From Prolixibacteraceae bacterium JC049 (GTDB lineage Bacteria > Bacteroidota > Bacteroidia > Bacteroidales > Prolixibacteraceae): a stretch of DNA of 64,000 nt. The translations under genes and the position numbers were made by a program. Each line of letters opens with the position of its first letter. The stretch's first letter is position 1. The stretch is from assembly GCA_023369685.1 (NCBI GenBank), contig SACZ01000005.1, forward strand, positions 1-64,000. Direction: 5' to 3'. Below are positions 45,654-56,285 of the stretch, in pieces. Below the pieces are notes generated by a model, which searched no databases, was not told the DNA's origin, and saw only the letters and a program-made list of their open reading frames with translations.

Positions 45654-48600
45654 TTACCTTTTAACAATCCTTTCAGTTTTAACAACTCCAGCGTTGCTGT
45701 ATAGAGTAATGAAGTATACTCCAGTACGCAAGTTAGAAGTTTCAATGCGAGATGTTGGATTAACAACTTGCTTAACAACTTGTCCAGCGATGTTAGAGAT
45801 AACAACTCTTTCTAAGTTATCAGTATTTGAAATGTTAATTTCTGACTTAAATGGATTAGGATAGATAGCCACTTTAACATTCTCTCCTGGCTCAACACCA
45901 GTTTTGAAAGCACCAGTAGTAAATGTCCATGCAGTGTTATCAGTTACACCAGCAAAGTTATTGTTAGCAGCATCTTTAACAAATCCTTCTGGTACTAATA
46001 CATAGTATTCAGTGTTTTTGTCAAGACCACTAGCTAGATCATAAGTAACAGTAACTTGTGTTCCTGTAACCTCAGCAACAACCTCTGCAGCAGCAGGATC
46101 TAATTCTAATGTAGCATCAGTTTCACCTACTTTAACAATCTTGATAGCACCAGTTCCCAATACAACATCCTCGCTGAATGTCATAGTAAATACAGGGTGG
46201 TTATCGGTTAAAGTTGTTCCTGATACAGGAGTATTAGCTGTCATTGTTGGAGCAGTGTTATCACCTACAGTATAAGTGTAAACAGTTTCTTCAACAGCAT
46301 TTCCAGCCATATCTGTTACAGTTGCAGGAACAGTAATTGTTACAGTTGCAGCATCAGCAGCACCTGTTACAGCTACAGTATAAGTAGTTCCAGAACCAGT
46401 TACAGTTGCAGTAGCACCTTCTACAGTAATTCCATCAGTACCTTTAACTTCCTCAGAGAAAGTAAGAGTTACATTGAAATCAGCAGCCATATCAGTTCCT
46501 GATGCAGGATCAGCTGATACAGTAGGAGCAGTGTAATCACCAACTTTGTAAGTAGCAACAACAGCTTCTGCAATTGCGTTACCTGCAGTATCTTCTACAG
46601 TAGTAGGAACAGTTACAACAACAGTTGCATTTCCTTCTGTAGTTACAGGAATAGTATATACATTTCCTTCATTAGTCATTGCACCAGCAGTACCACCTTC
46701 AACAGTAATAGCACCATCAGGAATAACAACCTCTTCAGAGAATGTTACAGTTACATCAAATGCGTTTTCTGCAATATCTCCTGAAGCAGGAGCGATTGTT
46801 GCAGTAGGAGCAGTGAAGTCACCAGTAGTGTAAGTCAATGTCTTACCAGCAAATGCATTAGGAGTAACAGCTTTATCTGTAATAGTATTAGCAATAGTTA
46901 ATACAACTTCAGTTTTTTCTGCAGCTTCAACTTGAACTGTGTACTGAGCATCAGTAACTTTAGTTACAGTTACAGTACCTGTGTTAGCAGTAACACCTGC
47001 TTCAACACCAGTTACGTCTTCGCTAAATTCTAAACCAACTTCGAATGTCGCAGCAACAGGAGTTGCAGGATCAGTAACAGTTAGAGTAGGAGCAGTTTCA
47101 TCAGTCAATGTTGAGAATTGCCATACATAAGGTACAGTAATACCAGCATAGTATTCTGGAGTAACAGAAGTATTTCTAATTGCAGTTCCAGGAATAATTA
47201 CATAGAATGTTTTGTTTTCTGCCAATTTTGGAAGATCAACAGTAACAACATTACCATTAAATGTTACATCATCACCTGTTACATCAAAGTTCAACAAGAT
47301 AGAACCATCTTGAGAGTGAAGTTGGATGTTTCCAGAACCAGCTTGAACGTCCATATCGAATGTAATTTCAAGATCTGAGTTCAATGGAGCAGTTGTAGCA
47401 TCTTTAGCTGGGCTAAATCCGTCAGCAACAACTTTAGGAGTAGTGTTAGACTCAGTTGTAAATGTCCAGTCAGCTACTGCAATAGCAGCCTGCTTCTTAG
47501 TATTATCAACTTGAGATACGAATGTTCCTTCAGCAACTTGTACTTGGTAAACAGTAGATACTTCTAAGTTAGAGATATCAACAGTAGCTGTTCTGTTACC
47601 GTTAGACATTGCGAAGTTAACATCAGCAGTTCTTAACAACTCGATAGCTTCACCATTTTCTTTGTAGATAGCAACGAATCCGTCACCTTCTGCAACTGGA
47701 CGGTCGAAGTTCAATACAAGATCAGTAGTTACAGGAATGTTTGTAGTAGTAGGAGTGTAAGTAACCTGAGGAATTGCGTCATCTTTCAACAAGAATCTCC
47801 AGTTCTGAGCGTCACCAACAATACCTGCAATACCAGCAAACTGATTTCCAGCAAGGTCAACAATTGCACCAGCAGGAACAACTACATAGTACTCTACATT
47901 TGTAGGAATACCAGTTAGGTCACCAATAGTTACAATCTTCTTAGTAGCATCGAATGTAAGGTCAGTAATTTCTTTTACAAGAACACCGTCCCAACGACGA
48001 ATTTCAATTGCGCCAGTTCCAGCTTTAACTTTTTCATCGAAAGTTAATTTCAATGCATCAGTTTTAGCAATAACAGAAGCAGGCAATGACAAGTTAGTCA
48101 CTTTTGCAGGATAGTAACCATTCTCCCAAAGACCAGCATCAGCAGCAGCATCTAGGATTGGTTTTCTTACGTCCTCTACAGTATACATGTTAGCTACAGC
48201 AGCAGAGATAATGTTTGTATTACCTTCACCAACTTGTAGTTTGTTTGCGATTAGTTCAACACGAACAGTTGCATCACTTGCAAATGCCTCTTTTGGAGTA
48301 ACAGTTGCAGTTCTGTTATCATCAGAAATAGTGAATGTCAATTTGTTTGCAGCAAGAACAGCTCCGTTTACAGTAACTTGTACTGCAGTACCTAAGTATG
48401 CAGGAGTTACAGGAAGGTTGTTCAATGAAGCAGTAGTGTTGTAAGTATAAACAGCACCAGTAAATTGAATAGTAAATACTTGATCAATTGTAGCAGGAGT
48501 GTTTACATTGTTATCGTTGTTGTTTGGTAAAATAGATACCAAGTTAGTAGAAGAAGGAGTTACAGGAGTAGCAAATGTAGCTTCTGCAGCAGCAACTTCA

Positions 48601-51600
48601 TTACCAGCAGCATCTTCGAATTTATTAGCAACAACACCTAAAGTATAATTAGCATCTTTTACTAATGCAGTAGCAGGAGTAATAGTGATAACTGTTTTAG
48701 CACCGTTCAATGTAGCAGTAAATGCAGCAGCAGTACCATTCTTCTTGAATTGAACAGCTGATTGCAAGTTTTGGTAATCAATTTCTGTACCGTCCATCCA
48801 CTTCAAAGCTTCAGAGAAAGTAATAGTCATTGGAGTACCTAAAGCAACATTAGTAGCAGCATTTGCAGGAGCAAATGTTACAGTTGGAGCAACAACATCA
48901 CTTGTTTTAACGAAACCTTCGCGTGCAGTAGCATATTTGTTTCCAGCCATATCAGCAAAAACATTTGCTTTGATTGCAAAACGATATTGAGTTTCAGTTT
49001 TTAGTGTGCGTGCAGGGTTAATTACTACTTCTTTATCAGTGATAGTAATATTTGCAGGATCAACAACTTCAAATGGAACATAAGCAGTACCATTCCACTC
49101 TTCGATAGTAATTGCACTAGCAGGAGTAGGAGTAACTAACTTCATGTTTTCATTGAAAGCTAATGTAACATTACTGTTTACATCAAAGTTCATTGCTGGA
49201 TTAGCATGATTAACTCCTAAATTAGGAGAAACAGTTAATAGCATAGGTGCTGTTACATCAGTAGCAGTAACCATCCAGCTATTTCCATAATGTCCATCGA
49301 ATAAGTTAACAGCGTCTCCAGCAACAACTGGTACGTCCATTACGTGTCCTTTTTCAACTTCAATATAGTATGAAGTAACGTCTGAAGCTAAACCAGTGAA
49401 AGCAGAAGTAATTAACTGCTTAGGCTTATTAGCAACAGCATGAAGAGTTAAAGTAGCTTCTGTTACTAAAGTAGCAGCGTTTACAACACGTACTTGAGCA
49501 GTAGCATCAGCAGTAACATCTTCGTTGAATGTTAGAGTCAACTTCTTGTTTGCATCAAAGTTTGCAGGAAGAGAAGCAGTAACCAATTCTGGTTTAGTTA
49601 CATCGTCAGTAGTAAATACTTTCTTAGCAACAGTTGAAAGGTTTCCAGCTTTATCTTCTACAACAGAGAAAATCACATATGATGTTTCTGAAGTTAAACT
49701 AGTAAATTTGTTAGTTTCAACATCTGAACCACCAGTTACAGCTTTACCATTAGCTTTAATTACATCAACAGCAGGAGCTGCAGTGTTATTATCACCAGCA
49801 GTAATAGTGTAGTATACTTTCTTCAACATAGAGTTATCAGTAACAGTAAAACGAGCAGTTGCTTCGTCTTTCTTGATATCTGATACGTTGTTTGCGAAAT
49901 CAACAACTACAACAGGCTTAGTGTAATCAGAAGTAGTAAAGTTATCAGAACCACTTAAGATACCACCATGAGTAGATTTGATTGCATTAGTGTTCAATGC
50001 AATTGTGTAGTTAGAAAGCTCAGTGAACTCACCTAAAGTAACCAAAGAACTATTTAGAACAGTAACAACAGTTTTAGTAGCATTAATTGTTCCAACGAAT
50101 GCTTTAACACCTGTATTTGTTCCTGAAGTTTTAGTTAAAGTAAATAGGTTAGCAACATCTGCACTGTTAATTGCATCACCATTAGCTTTCATAATAGGCT
50201 TAGAGAAAGTAATAACGATATCACTTGTCATAGCCACTTTATCATCACCACGCTTAGTGTAAGCATACTGAATAGATGGAGCTTTAACGTCTTTAGTTGT
50301 AAAGTTCCAAGCACCGTAAGTTAAGATACCAGCATAAGTACCAGGAATCTCGTTACCTACAGCTGTATTACCTGTTGATTTGTCTTTGAATGCATCAGGA
50401 CCAATCAAGATATAGTAATCAGTGTTTGCTTCTAAATTAACTCCGAAGTTCAAAGTTACTGTTTTACCAGAAACAGATACGTTTGAATTATCAACATACA
50501 TTGAAGCAACTTTCACGTCATCACCTAGGTTTAGGCTATAGTTTGTTCCAGCATTCAATGAAGCACGAGCGGCACCTGTTGTTTTCTTCATTAGGTGAAC
50601 CTCTCTGATAGTCTGCTGGCTATTAGTTACATTTTTCTCTACTTCTTCTGAGAAAGTCAAAGTAATAGGAGAATCTAAAGCAACCAAGTCAGCTTCGTCA
50701 GCAGGCAAATATGTTGCAACTGTTGGCTGAGGGTTCAATAATGTAGTGAATGTATAAGTATAATCAGCTGCCATAGCGTTGTTAGAACCATCATCATGGA
50801 AACCTGCCTTAGGAATAACAACAGTATAAGTAGTGTTGTACTTCACAAAATCAGCATGAGTAATAGTCGCTGTAGTACCAGCCGAGTTCAACTTAACATT
50901 AGTTGAGTTGATAGCAATTGTTTGCTCTACTGTATTTCCAATCTTAACTTGGATATTTCCAGAACCTAATTCAACTTTTTCGCTGAAGTTCAAAGTCATT
51001 GCACCATTCAATGCAACTCCTGTTCCTGTTGGAGCGTGAGCTGAAACAGTTGGTTTAACAATGTCTTTAGATTTAAACTTGAAAGTTTTACCAGCAAACT
51101 GAGCATAGTCAGTTCCGTTGTAAACTGCCTGACCTTGTACAATTCCTGCAGGAAGAGTAACAGTATATTCAGTTTCAGAATCTAAATCACCAACAATTGG
51201 GAATTCGAATCTTACAGTATTACCAGAAACAATGTTTGGAGAAACATTATTAATAGTAACAGACTGAGCTCCGTTTCCACCAGCTAAAGTTACTGGGTTA
51301 GAAGCAGCAGCATTAGTAATTTGAAGTAAGTCGTTAAACTTAACTACCAATGTAAGTTTATTGCTAACAGGAACAACATGCTCTACTTTTGCAGTAATTG
51401 CAGTTTCTGCACTAGCATTAATAGTGTAGTTCTGTGCAGTAATAACTGGAGCAACAGCAGGAGCAGTCATTGTAAATGTGCTCAATTTAGCTGTAACAAT
51501 ATTACCTGAAGCATCTTTTACAGAAGCACCAATACCGTAGTAATAAGTTTTACCAGTTGCTAAAGCAACAGTTGGAGTGATTGTAATTACATCACCTGCT

Positions 51601-54005
51601 ACAGCAACAGTAAATGCCAAGTTTTCACCTGAAGCATTATCAGCCTTGAATACAACGTGATTAGACACGTTTGCTGCAAGGTTAGCACCGTTAAGGTCTG
51701 TGTAATTAGCTAGGTCAGTAATAGTAATTTTAGGATTAGCATTTGCAGGTTTGTTCTCTACGTTTCCTGTGTGGCTTAAAGCAATAGCAGGAGCTGTAAA
51801 GTCAGCAATACTGTAGTTCGTAGTTACAACGCCAGCACCTAAATCAACACCGTTAACATCCTCAATTTTTGCAGTGTTCAATGACATTGCATAATCAGTT
51901 GCATTAGTAACTAATGCATCTGTAGGAATAACAGTTACTGTAAATGATGCAGCATCGTAAGTTACTGTAAATGCCTTGTTAGCACCACCTTTAGTAAAGG
52001 TAATAAATGGCTTAATATTTTCAGCTGTAACAGCTGGAGTACCAGTAGTTGTTAAGCGAACAGCTTTATTGAATTTAATTTTCAATGTAGAGTTAGCTTT
52101 CAATCCAGTAGTAGTAGTTACACCTTCTGAACTACCATATGAAGCAGCAATAGCATCAAGGTCTCCAGTAGTTAAAGTTCCTACTTTCTCTGTGGCAACA
52201 ACGTTACCGTTAGCATCTTTAATTGCATTAGCTGCTAATTTCACAGTATATGCAGTGTTACTTGTCAACGCATTAGTTGGGTTAATAACAATACGCTTGT
52301 TAGTATTATCATATGTAACATGAGATGCTGTTAATACCTGAACTTTTTTACCTGCTTGCTCTAAAGTAACATACTTGTAGATATTATTAATAATATCGTT
52401 GTTTGCACTTACAGTTCCTGCAGTATTTGTAGAAGAAGCAACAGTTACTACTTCGTCCAATTGAATCCAAAGATCTGAATTTAGATCAGAAACTTTATTT
52501 GAAGCCCAGCTTGCAGCTTTAAACGTTACAACAGGTAATTCAAAATCAGAACTTACAAAGTTCCAGTCTCCTCTATTGATATAAGCACCAGTAACGTTAT
52601 TACCAGCCATATCTTCAATAAATGTCTCTGGGAATACAATATAATATGCAACTTCACTTGGAAGAGTCATTTCGAAGTCGATAGCAACTTTCCATTTACC
52701 AGCATTAGGCTGACCTGTAGGAATTTGAAATGAAGTAACTGTAGAAGCATCAATGCGCTTAACATATGATTCATCGCTATCTAAACGTAAAGCTAGTTCT
52801 CCAGAACCACCTCTTACTTGCTCATCAAACAACAAGTAAGCTCCTGTTGTTCTTTTAGCATCATTATTCATAATACCGCGAGCAAAAATTGCAGGACGAG
52901 TATTATCATCAGAGCTGAAAGTTACTTTCTTAACAGTAGTAGTTAAGTTAGCAGGAGTCTCAGCATTTTCTGCAACAACGAATACTTCATAATCGTTAGA
53001 TCCAGCAACAGTCATTGCTGTAGTAACAACTGCATTAGGAGCATTAACAGTTACTGCAACACCACCTGTTTTCACAGCGTTAGCATCAGCAGGATCTGCA
53101 ACAGAAGCTAGTTGAAGCAAGTAGTAGTATTTACCTTTTTCATTAATAGTAACACCTAATGTAGCACTAGTTGTAGTAACATTTGTTACTGTTACAGCTG
53201 AAACAACTGGAGCAGAGTAATCTCTAGTTGTGAAAGTAAATGTTGTTTTGTCTTTTAGACCAGCAAATTTATTATCGTTACCACTTACATCTTTAAATGC
53301 ATTAGCATCGATTTGCACATAATACTTAGTCAACTCGTTAAAAATTGCACTATTGGCAATTTGTACAGTTGCTTCGTTGTTTGCTATAGTAACATCTGCA
53401 GATGCAACATCTACAATGTCAACTACAGTACCATCCTCAGCATATACTGTTACATTACCAGTTCCTTTAGCAATATTCTCGTTAAAAGGAATTACTAAAT
53501 GGAAAGCATTATCTCTTGCATCAATACTTTTTGCTCCTTTTGCAGGAGTAAAATCATTTGCTGCAGTTTTTAATACCGGTGCAACATAGTCACCTACTTT
53601 AAAGCGCCAGCTTGTAGCACTTATTTCTCCGAAGTTCTTCACAGCAGAACCAAGCAAAGCGATATAATAATCAACTCCTGCCTCAATAGTCTGTCCGTGT
53701 GTTACTTCCAATGTTTTACCAACAACGCTTACATTACTTGCTGTTGCTGAAACTGGAATTGTTGCAACCCAGTTAGTTGATGTTCCTTTGTATAATACCA
53801 AGGTTCCACCGACTTCACTCAACTGTGGTGCTTCGTTAAAGGCCACCACAAATTTAGTTGCCACGTCCGCAGGCTTCACGTTTAGATTTCCAGCAACAGG
53901 TTTAGACTTCGTACCGTCCCAGGTAAGAGCCCCAAATGCAGCTTGGAAACCCAGCCCACTAATTAGTATAAAAATACTAAAGAGCCGTGTAAACAATTTT
54001 CTCAT
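45654..54005 (-). CDS. Giant secreted Ig-like repeat protein with T9SS type A sorting domain
   Basis: 2783 residues. A signal peptide (cleavage near AAFG, about residue 25) is followed by about 23 Ig-like repeats of the SbsA/Big_5 type, 80-130 residues each. Each typically opens with APxV plus a Pro-rich linker, carries LTFSEEV or a close variant, and ends in GN.FAG...WxFTT. Four shorter repeats near the C-terminus are more alike (TVTFSEEV...TVPATVTDMAGNAV). The last 74 residues (from 2710) are a T9SS type A sorting domain: YPNPF, VVISNIAGQVVKQ, LRTGVYFITLYS and the end TERIVKR. It should be exported by the T9SS and attached to the cell surface, probably as an adhesin or surface-layer-like fibre. 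The molecular partner is unknown. It has its own promoter and terminator. Confidence 0.92.
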   Translation of the reverse strand: MRKLFTRLFSIFILISGLGFQAAFGALTWDGTKSKPVAGNLNVKPADVATKFVVAFNEAPQLSEVGGTLVLYKGTSTNWVATIPVSATASNVSVVGKTLEVTHGQTIEAGVDYYIALLGSAVKNFGEISATSWRFKVGDYVAPVLKTAANDFTPAKGAKSIDARDNAFHLVIPFNENIAKGTGNVTVYAEDGTVVDIVDVASADVTIANNEATVQIANSAIFNELTKYYVQIDANAFKDVSGNDNKFAGLKDKTTFTFTTRDYSAPVVSAVTVTNVTTTSATLGVTINEKGKYYYLLQLASVADPADANAVKTGGVAVTVNAPNAVVTTAMTVAGSNDYEVFVVAENAETPANLTTTVKKVTFSSDDNTRPAIFARGIMNNDAKRTTGAYLLFDEQVRGGSGELALRLDSDESYVKRIDASTVTSFQIPTGQPNAGKWKVAIDFEMTLPSEVAYYIVFPETFIEDMAGNNVTGAYINRGDWNFVSSDFELPVVTFKAASWASNKVSDLNSDLWIQLDEVVTVASSTNTAGTVSANNDIINNIYKYVTLEQAGKKVQVLTASHVTYDNTNKRIVINPTNALTSNTAYTVKLAANAIKDANGNVVATEKVGTLTTGDLDAIAASYGSSEGVTTTTGLKANSTLKIKFNKAVRLTTTGTPAVTAENIKPFITFTKGGANKAFTVTYDAASFTVTVIPTDALVTNATDYAMSLNTAKIEDVNGVDLGAGVVTTNYSIADFTAPAIALSHTGNVENKPANANPKITITDLANYTDLNGANLAANVSNHVVFKADNASGENLAFTVAVAGDVITITPTVALATGKTYYYGIGASVKDASGNIVTAKLSTFTMTAPAVAPVITAQNYTINASAETAITAKVEHVVPVSNKLTLVVKFNDLLQITNAAASNPVTLAGGNGAQSVTINNVSPNIVSGNTVRFEFPIVGDLDSETEYTVTLPAGIVQGQAVYNGTDYAQFAGKTFKFKSKDIVKPTVSAHAPTGTGVALNGAMTLNFSEKVELGSGNIQVKIGNTVEQTIAINSTNVKLNSAGTTATITHADFVKYNTTYTVVIPKAGFHDDGSNNAMAADYTYTFTTLLNPQPTVATYLPADEADLVALDSPITLTFSEEVEKNVTNSQQTIREVHLMKKTTGAARASLNAGTNYSLNLGDDVKVASMYVDNSNVSVSGKTVTLNFGVNLEANTDYYILIGPDAFKDKSTGNTAVGNEIPGTYAGILTYGAWNFTTKDVKAPSIQYAYTKRGDDKVAMTSDIVITFSKPIMKANGDAINSADVANLFTLTKTSGTNTGVKAFVGTINATKTVVTVLNSSLVTLGEFTELSNYTIALNTNAIKSTHGGILSGSDNFTTSDYTKPVVVVDFANNVSDIKKDEATARFTVTDNSMLKKVYYTITAGDNNTAAPAVDVIKANGKAVTGGSDVETNKFTSLTSETSYVIFSVVEDKAGNLSTVAKKVFTTDDVTKPELVTASLPANFDANKKLTLTFNEDVTADATAQVRVVNAATLVTEATLTLHAVANKPKQLITSAFTGLASDVTSYYIEVEKGHVMDVPVVAGDAVNLFDGHYGNSWMVTATDVTAPMLLTVSPNLGVNHANPAMNFDVNSNVTLAFNENMKLVTPTPASAITIEEWNGTAYVPFEVVDPANITITDKEVVINPARTLKTETQYRFAIKANVFADMAGNKYATAREGFVKTSDVVAPTVTFAPANAATNVALGTPMTITFSEALKWMDGTEIDYQNLQSAVQFKKNGTAAAFTATLNGAKTVITITPATALVKDANYTLGVVANKFEDAAGNEVAAAEATFATPVTPSSTNLVSILPNNNDNNVNTPATIDQVFTIQFTGAVYTYNTTASLNNLPVTPAYLGTAVQVTVNGAVLAANKLTFTISDDNRTATVTPKEAFASDATVRVELIANKLQVGEGNTNIISAAVANMYTVEDVRKPILDAAADAGLWENGYYPAKVTNLSLPASVIAKTDALKLTFDEKVKAGTGAIEIRRWDGVLVKEITDLTFDATKKIVTIGDLTGIPTNVEYYVVVPAGAIVDLAGNQFAGIAGIVGDAQNWRFLLKDDAIPQVTYTPTTTNIPVTTDLVLNFDRPVAEGDGFVAIYKENGEAIELLRTADVNFAMSNGNRTATVDISNLEVSTVYQVQVAEGTFVSQVDNTKKQAAIAVADWTFTTESNTTPKVVADGFSPAKDATTAPLNSDLEITFDMDVQAGSGNIQLHSQDGSILLNFDVTGDDVTFNGNVVTVDLPKLAENKTFYVIIPGTAIRNTSVTPEYYAGITVPYVWQFSTLTDETAPTLTVTDPATPVAATFEVGLEFSEDVTGVEAGVTANTGTVTVTKVTDAQYTVQVEAAEKTEVVLTIANTITDKAVTPNAFAGKTLTYTTGDFTAPTATIAPASGDIAENAFDVTVTFSEEVVIPDGAITVEGGTAGAMTNEGNVYTIPVTTEGNATVVVTVPTTVEDTAGNAIAEAVVATYKVGDYTAPTVSADPASGTDMAADFNVTLTFSEEVKGTDGITVEGATATVTGSGTTYTVAVTGAADAATVTITVPATVTDMAGNAVEETVYTYTVGDNTAPTMTANTPVSGTTLTDNHPVFTMTFSEDVVLGTGAIKIVKVGETDATLELDPAAAEVVAEVTGTQVTVTYDLASGLDKNTEYYVLVPEGFVKDAANNNFAGVTDNTAWTFTTGAFKTGVEPGENVKVAIYPNPFKSEINISNTDNLERVVISNIAGQVVKQVVNPTSRIETSNLRTGVYFITLYSNAGVVKTERIVKR

Positions 54006-54110
54006 AGCATCTAGTGTTTAAATTGAACTTAATTGATTGATTAACTTTTATTTATATTAATCTCTTGGATTTCAATCAACGTATTACGCCTTATTAATTG
54101 CATAATATTA

Positions 54111-54142
54111 CAAACGTATAAAATTTATTAGCAACCAACAAA
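54111..54142 (-). promoter_or_regulatory. Promoter of the giant Ig-repeat protein gene
   Basis: TTTG (54139-54142) and TACGTTTG (54111-54118) are 20 bases apart on the - strand, a full consensus match. It predicts a 5' leader of about 100 bases before the start codon at 54005. Confidence 0.75.
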
Positions 54143-55051
54143 CTATTCAGAAACAAATTCCAAATATTTAATGCTTTAAATCCCCCTATAAACGTGCGAT
54201 TTAGACATATCTTATATCTCACTATCGTTTTTTCAATGTTTTTTTTCACACAACAAAGCTCCCTCTTCTTTTTATCACTTTTTAAACATTCTTCACTCAA
54301 CTCTGAGGTGTTCTTCTCGTTTAAATCCAGAATAAGAAATTTCATTTCCCTGCAACACCTATGCATATTTCTTCTACTCATTACACCCAACATGCAACAC
54401 TGACAAACACAACCATGAAAAATCCCAGAAATCTAATTATCAGACATAAAACAACCTATATCTATATTTAAACAACCTACAAACTCATTATTTTGGCAAA
54501 TTCAAACTATAGCATAGCTTAGCAACAAAATAAAAACATAAACACACACACTACATATATCTTCTTTTCATTTTCTCCCAAATGTATCCCGCAAACAATA
54601 CAAACAATCAACACTATCACAGCTGACTATCTGCCCCATACAACATTCATAAACCTTTTTTACACTATCCTGATCTAATATTCAAAATTATCCTTTACTT
54701 ACTTCCATACAAAGCAATCACAACAGGCTAGAATATGCATTGATAAACGATGGTACTTTCAAGTCATTTTTATCTTCCTTTACCAAGAGAATTTATTACG
54801 TCAATTTTGAAGATAAGCCCCCAATTGAAACATGTCAACATTTTTAGCAGAAATAAATGCTCTTCCCCATTTTGGAATAAAGTATTCAATATACATTCTT
54901 CATTGCAATTCACTCATTTTTCACACACAACCTAACCCCTGTTCTCTGGATTTAAGATATTGGAGACAAAATATTATCTCATTAAATTTTTGCAATTGAG
55001 TTAACTAAAAATTAAAGACATAGTTAAAAATTCAAAATTGAAGAATTATTC

Positions 55052-55082
55052 TTGATGGTTTTCGATTTAAGTATTTACTTTG
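55052..55082 (+). promoter_or_regulatory. Promoter of gap
   Basis: TTG (55052-55054) and TTACTTTG (55075-55082) are 20 bases apart. The -7 element differs from TAnnTTTG at one base. It lies 64 bases before the gap start codon. Confidence 0.65.
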
Positions 55083-55107
55083 CGTGGGTTTAGAAAATAA
55101 CCTTTGA

Positions 55108-56154
<1,047 letters not shown>

Positions 56155-56177
56155 TTTAACTTACTATCCAATATATC

Positions 56178-56214
56178 AAAGAGGTTTTCTTAGCAGAAAG
56201 CCTCTTTTTTTATA
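56178..56214 (+). terminator. Terminator of gap
   Basis: AAAGAGG...CCTCTTT with an extended imperfect inner stem (TTTTCT/AGAAAG) is followed by a run of Ts, 23 bases after the stop codon. Confidence 0.85.
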
Positions 56215-56228
56215 CCTCATTTGGTGAA

Positions 56229-56270
56229 ATTTGTAGTAGAGGCGCAAAATTTTGCGTCTCTACTACAAAT
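56229..56270. repeat. 42-bp near-perfect palindrome, REP-like
   Basis: Arms 56229-56249 and 56250-56270 are reverse complements at 20 of 21 positions (the one difference still allows a G-T pair), with no loop. The core is GCAAAATTTTGC flanked by GTAGTAGAG-type arms. It lies between the gap terminator and the convergent acyl-CoA synthetase gene. A similar GTAGAGACGCAAAA-type palindrome is one I recall as widespread in bacterial intergenic regions, so it may be a dispersed REP-like element. Confidence 0.8.
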
Positions 56271-56285
56271 AATATCTGATTTTCG

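Noticed and set aside
54094-54393. 99-codon open frame on the - strand in the long intergenic region
   Set aside because: It has no ribosome-binding sequence, unusual Cys/Lys/Arg-rich composition and no recognisable family, and it overlaps the promoter of the giant protein gene.
54194-54403. 69-codon open frame on the + strand overlapping the previous one
   Set aside because: It is Phe/Ser-rich, as AT-rich DNA commonly gives. It has no ribosome-binding site and no family.
54750-54935. 61-codon open frame on the + strand
   Set aside because: Short, no ribosome-binding site, and composition expected by chance.
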